In this document: positions 6,542 to 6,840 of the stretch, in pieces | Position numbering within the stretch: the first letter of the stretch is position 1 | Layout: each line of letters begins with the position of its first letter | Notes under the pieces: model-generated | What the model was told of the DNA's origin: nothing | Seen by the model: the letters and a program-made list of their open reading frames with translations, nothing else | The model's database searches: none | Source: Flavobacteriaceae bacterium | GTDB lineage: Bacteria > Bacteroidota > Bacteroidia > Flavobacteriales > Flavobacteriaceae | Reading direction: 5' to 3' | DNA: 6,840 nucleotides | NCBI GenBank assembly: GCA_016763215.1 | Contig: JAESUF010000384.1 | Coordinates: forward strand, 1 to 6,840 | Made by a program: the position numbers and the translations under genes

Positions 6542-6840
6542 TGTCAGTTTTTGATACAAAACATAAAAAGAAATCAGCAACAATAACAGCCGTTATTCTT
6601 ATAGCATTGATCTATCTTATTCTCAATTTTGGAATGAGATATTTAGATCCACCTGCAGAATATGGTATTGCTATTAATTTTGGGACTTCAAATGTAGGTA
6701 TAGGAGAGCCAAAAGTAACTCCAGTAAAAAAGACACCGAAGAAAGAAGTCAAAGAAGAAAAGGTAGAAGAAGTAGTTAAGGAGGTTCCGAAAGAAACGAT
6801 TAAAGAAGAAGTGATTACTCAAGTAGATAAAGAGGCCCCA
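6541..6840 (+). CDS. tonB: TonB-like energy transducer (5' part, runs off the window)
   Basis: The first 100 codons of a gene that continues past the right edge. A basic N-terminus (KHKKK at 7-11) is followed by one membrane helix (about 12-32) and a segment YLDPPAEYGIAINFGTS (34-50), which I recall as characteristic of flavobacterial TonB proteins encoded after exbD. From about residue 57 the chain is a linker rich in Lys, Glu, Val and Pro with loose repeats of V-K-E-E/E-V-x-K-E type, as expected for the rigid periplasm-spanning part of TonB. The C-terminal domain that touches the TonB box of outer-membrane receptors is not in the window, so the assignment rests on context, topology and the linker. 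By family knowledge it passes ExbB-ExbD motor energy to outer-membrane transporters. It starts inside the exbD stop codon (TAATG) and has an AAGGA ribosome-binding sequence at 6531-6535, one of the few clear ones in the window. Confidence 0.85.
   Translation, partial: MSVFDTKHKKKSATITAVILIALIYLILNFGMRYLDPPAEYGIAINFGTSNVGIGEPKVTPVKKTPKKEVKEEKVEEVVKEVPKETIKEEVITQVDKEAP

Noticed and set aside
1..6840. Insertion sequence, phage, CRISPR or defence system
   Set aside because: No transposase, integrase, long inverted or direct repeats, spacer array or defence-domain protein is visible; all genes are ordinary chromosomal functions.

Overview
The window looks like a piece of a Bacteroidota chromosome, most likely from Flavobacteriia and probably marine. 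The DNA is AT-rich and most genes lack a clear Shine-Dalgarno sequence. The protein families (butyryl-CoA-dehydrogenase-like ACAD, AnmK with the Bacteroidota-looking DICPAN motif, NhaD, and an ExbB-ExbD-TonB set whose TonB begins with a YLDPPAEYGIAINFGTS-like segment) fit that group. This is a judgement from remembered family features, not from a search.

Layout. Positions 1-208 hold the 3' end of a TruA-family tRNA pseudouridine synthase (+). Positions 223-301 hold a compact element that can fold into a closed multi-hairpin RNA. It resembles the flavobacterial Flavo-1 type of structured RNA, but that name is tentative. A strong hairpin plus T-tract at 302-334 terminates the leftward acyl-CoA dehydrogenase gene (357-1499, -). 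A 92-bp divergent intergenic region separates that gene from a rightward block: anmK (1592-2662, cell-wall recycling kinase), a Glu/Leu/Phe/Val-type amino-acid dehydrogenase (2730-3962), an nhaD sodium/proton antiporter (3979-5375), then exbB (5463-6149), exbD (6149-6541) and a tonB-like energy transducer (6541 to beyond the window edge).

How the genes work together. exbB, exbD and tonB are joined by TAATG stop/start overlaps and form the inner-membrane motor that powers TonB-dependent outer-membrane transporters. nhaD, just upstream, exchanges sodium for protons, so the right half of the window is about ion gradients and their use at the envelope. The dehydrogenase and the ACAD are catabolic enzymes of amino-acid and acyl-CoA oxidation.

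The main oddity is that two otherwise well-preserved genes in this block are broken as written. nhaD carries a one-base deletion in an A-run at about 4231-4233. exbB carries an in-frame TAG at 5724-5726 where a leucine codon (TTG) would be expected. In both, the protein on each side of the lesion is fully conserved, so sequencing or assembly error, or very recent inactivation, are the leading explanations. I see no mobile element, CRISPR array, tRNA, rRNA or obvious new defence or biosynthetic system.
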